31,566 bases of DNA from an uncultured Eubacteriales bacterium (GTDB lineage Bacteria; Bacillota; Clostridia; Oscillospirales; Oscillospiraceae). The notes under the pieces were generated by a model that did not search any database, was not told the origin of the DNA, and saw only the letters and a list, made by a program, of their open reading frames with translations. Every line of letters begins with the position of its first letter. Position 1 is the first letter of the stretch. Where the stretch lies: assembly GCA_900552015.1 (NCBI GenBank), contig URXY01000018.1, forward strand, positions 1-31,566. The letters are read 5' to 3'. The position numbers and the translations under genes were made by a program. Below, in pieces: positions 31,459 to 31,566 of this stretch.

Positions 31459-31566
31459 ACACCCTTTTCCAAAGGGGTGTCCTGATTTTCCCGCGCGAGC
31501 GCGGGAGGGGGAGCGGCGTGCGCGCCGCGGCACCAAAGGGGGTATTCTCTTTCCGAAGAGAATACC
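31459..31566. repeat. Hairpin cluster, second copy of the dispersed repeat module (cut by window end)
   Basis: Four inverted repeats stand in a row. ACACCC/GGGTGT lies at 31459-31480, CCCGCG-CGAG-CGCGGG at 31490-31505, GCGGCG-TGCG-CGCCGC at 31513-31528, and the 11-base arms GGTATTCTCTT/AAGAGAATACC at 31541-31566. The last one is preceded by CCAAAGG and closely matches the 19-bp palindrome at 4609-4650; its right arm is cut off by the window end. No gene is seen here. Confidence 0.75.

Noticed and set aside
1..31566. tRNA, rRNA, phage, toxin-antitoxin or defence genes
   Set aside because: I looked through the intergenic spaces and the products on both strands and found nothing that supports any of these. 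The window is largely core housekeeping DNA.

Overview
The window looks like a chromosomal core segment of a moderately GC-rich Gram-positive anaerobe of the class Clostridia, most likely an Oscillospirales (Ruminococcaceae/Oscillospiraceae-type) gut bacterium. Supporting features seen in the sequence are: a ribosomal protein L27 with an N-terminal extension and a Prp cysteine protease gene between rplU and rpmA; a leucine T-box upstream of leuS; LytR-CpsA-Psr, TepA and SLH-domain proteins; strong Shine-Dalgarno sequences; near-consensus sigma-A promoters with 17-nt spacers; and several TTG/GTG starts. The genus cannot be fixed from the sequence alone.

Layout. Positions 1-4510 are mostly on the minus strand: a four-cysteine small protein gene behind obg, a HAD phosphatase gene, and the rplU-prp-rpmA ribosomal operon. 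A plus-strand lipoprotein gene lies between obg and the HAD gene. Positions 4511-5210 are a gene-poor gap with strong palindromes. From 5211 to the end everything reads on the plus strand: a secreted SLH protein gene with its own terminator; an eight-gene tightly packed operon, ddl-murF-ABCF-DUF218-flavodoxin-prfA-sua5/coaE-M18 peptidase (6371-16067), ended by a strong terminator; degV-nitroreductase; an AT-richer lipoprotein gene followed by tepA; a second long operon, smc-ftsY-zinc ribbon-rdgB-yhbY-nadD/yqeK-LCP-rsfS (19201-28227); then leuS under a T-box and rpsU under its own promoter.

Functionally the segment joins cell-wall building (ddl, murF, LCP protein, SLH protein), ribosome assembly and translation (obg, L21, L27, Prp, bS21, YhbY, RsfS, RF1, ABC-F, LeuS, Sua5), chromosome segregation and secretion (SMC, FtsY, TepA), and cofactor and nucleotide upkeep (CoaE, NadD, YqeK, RdgB). 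The yhbY-nadD-yqeK-rsfS order matches the yqeI-nadD-yqeK-yqeL order of Bacillus subtilis, with an LCP gene inserted and nadD and yqeK fused.

The most notable items are two gene fusions (Sua5-CoaE and NadD-YqeK), a repeated GC-rich-hairpin plus long-palindrome module at 4561-4650 and again at the right edge, a small cysteine protein coupled to obg, an inverted repeat that would cover the ribosome-binding site of a lipoprotein gene, and a lower-GC lipoprotein gene that may be acquired. I found no CRISPR array, tRNA, rRNA, transposase, phage or defence genes, and nothing that clearly amounts to a new biological system.
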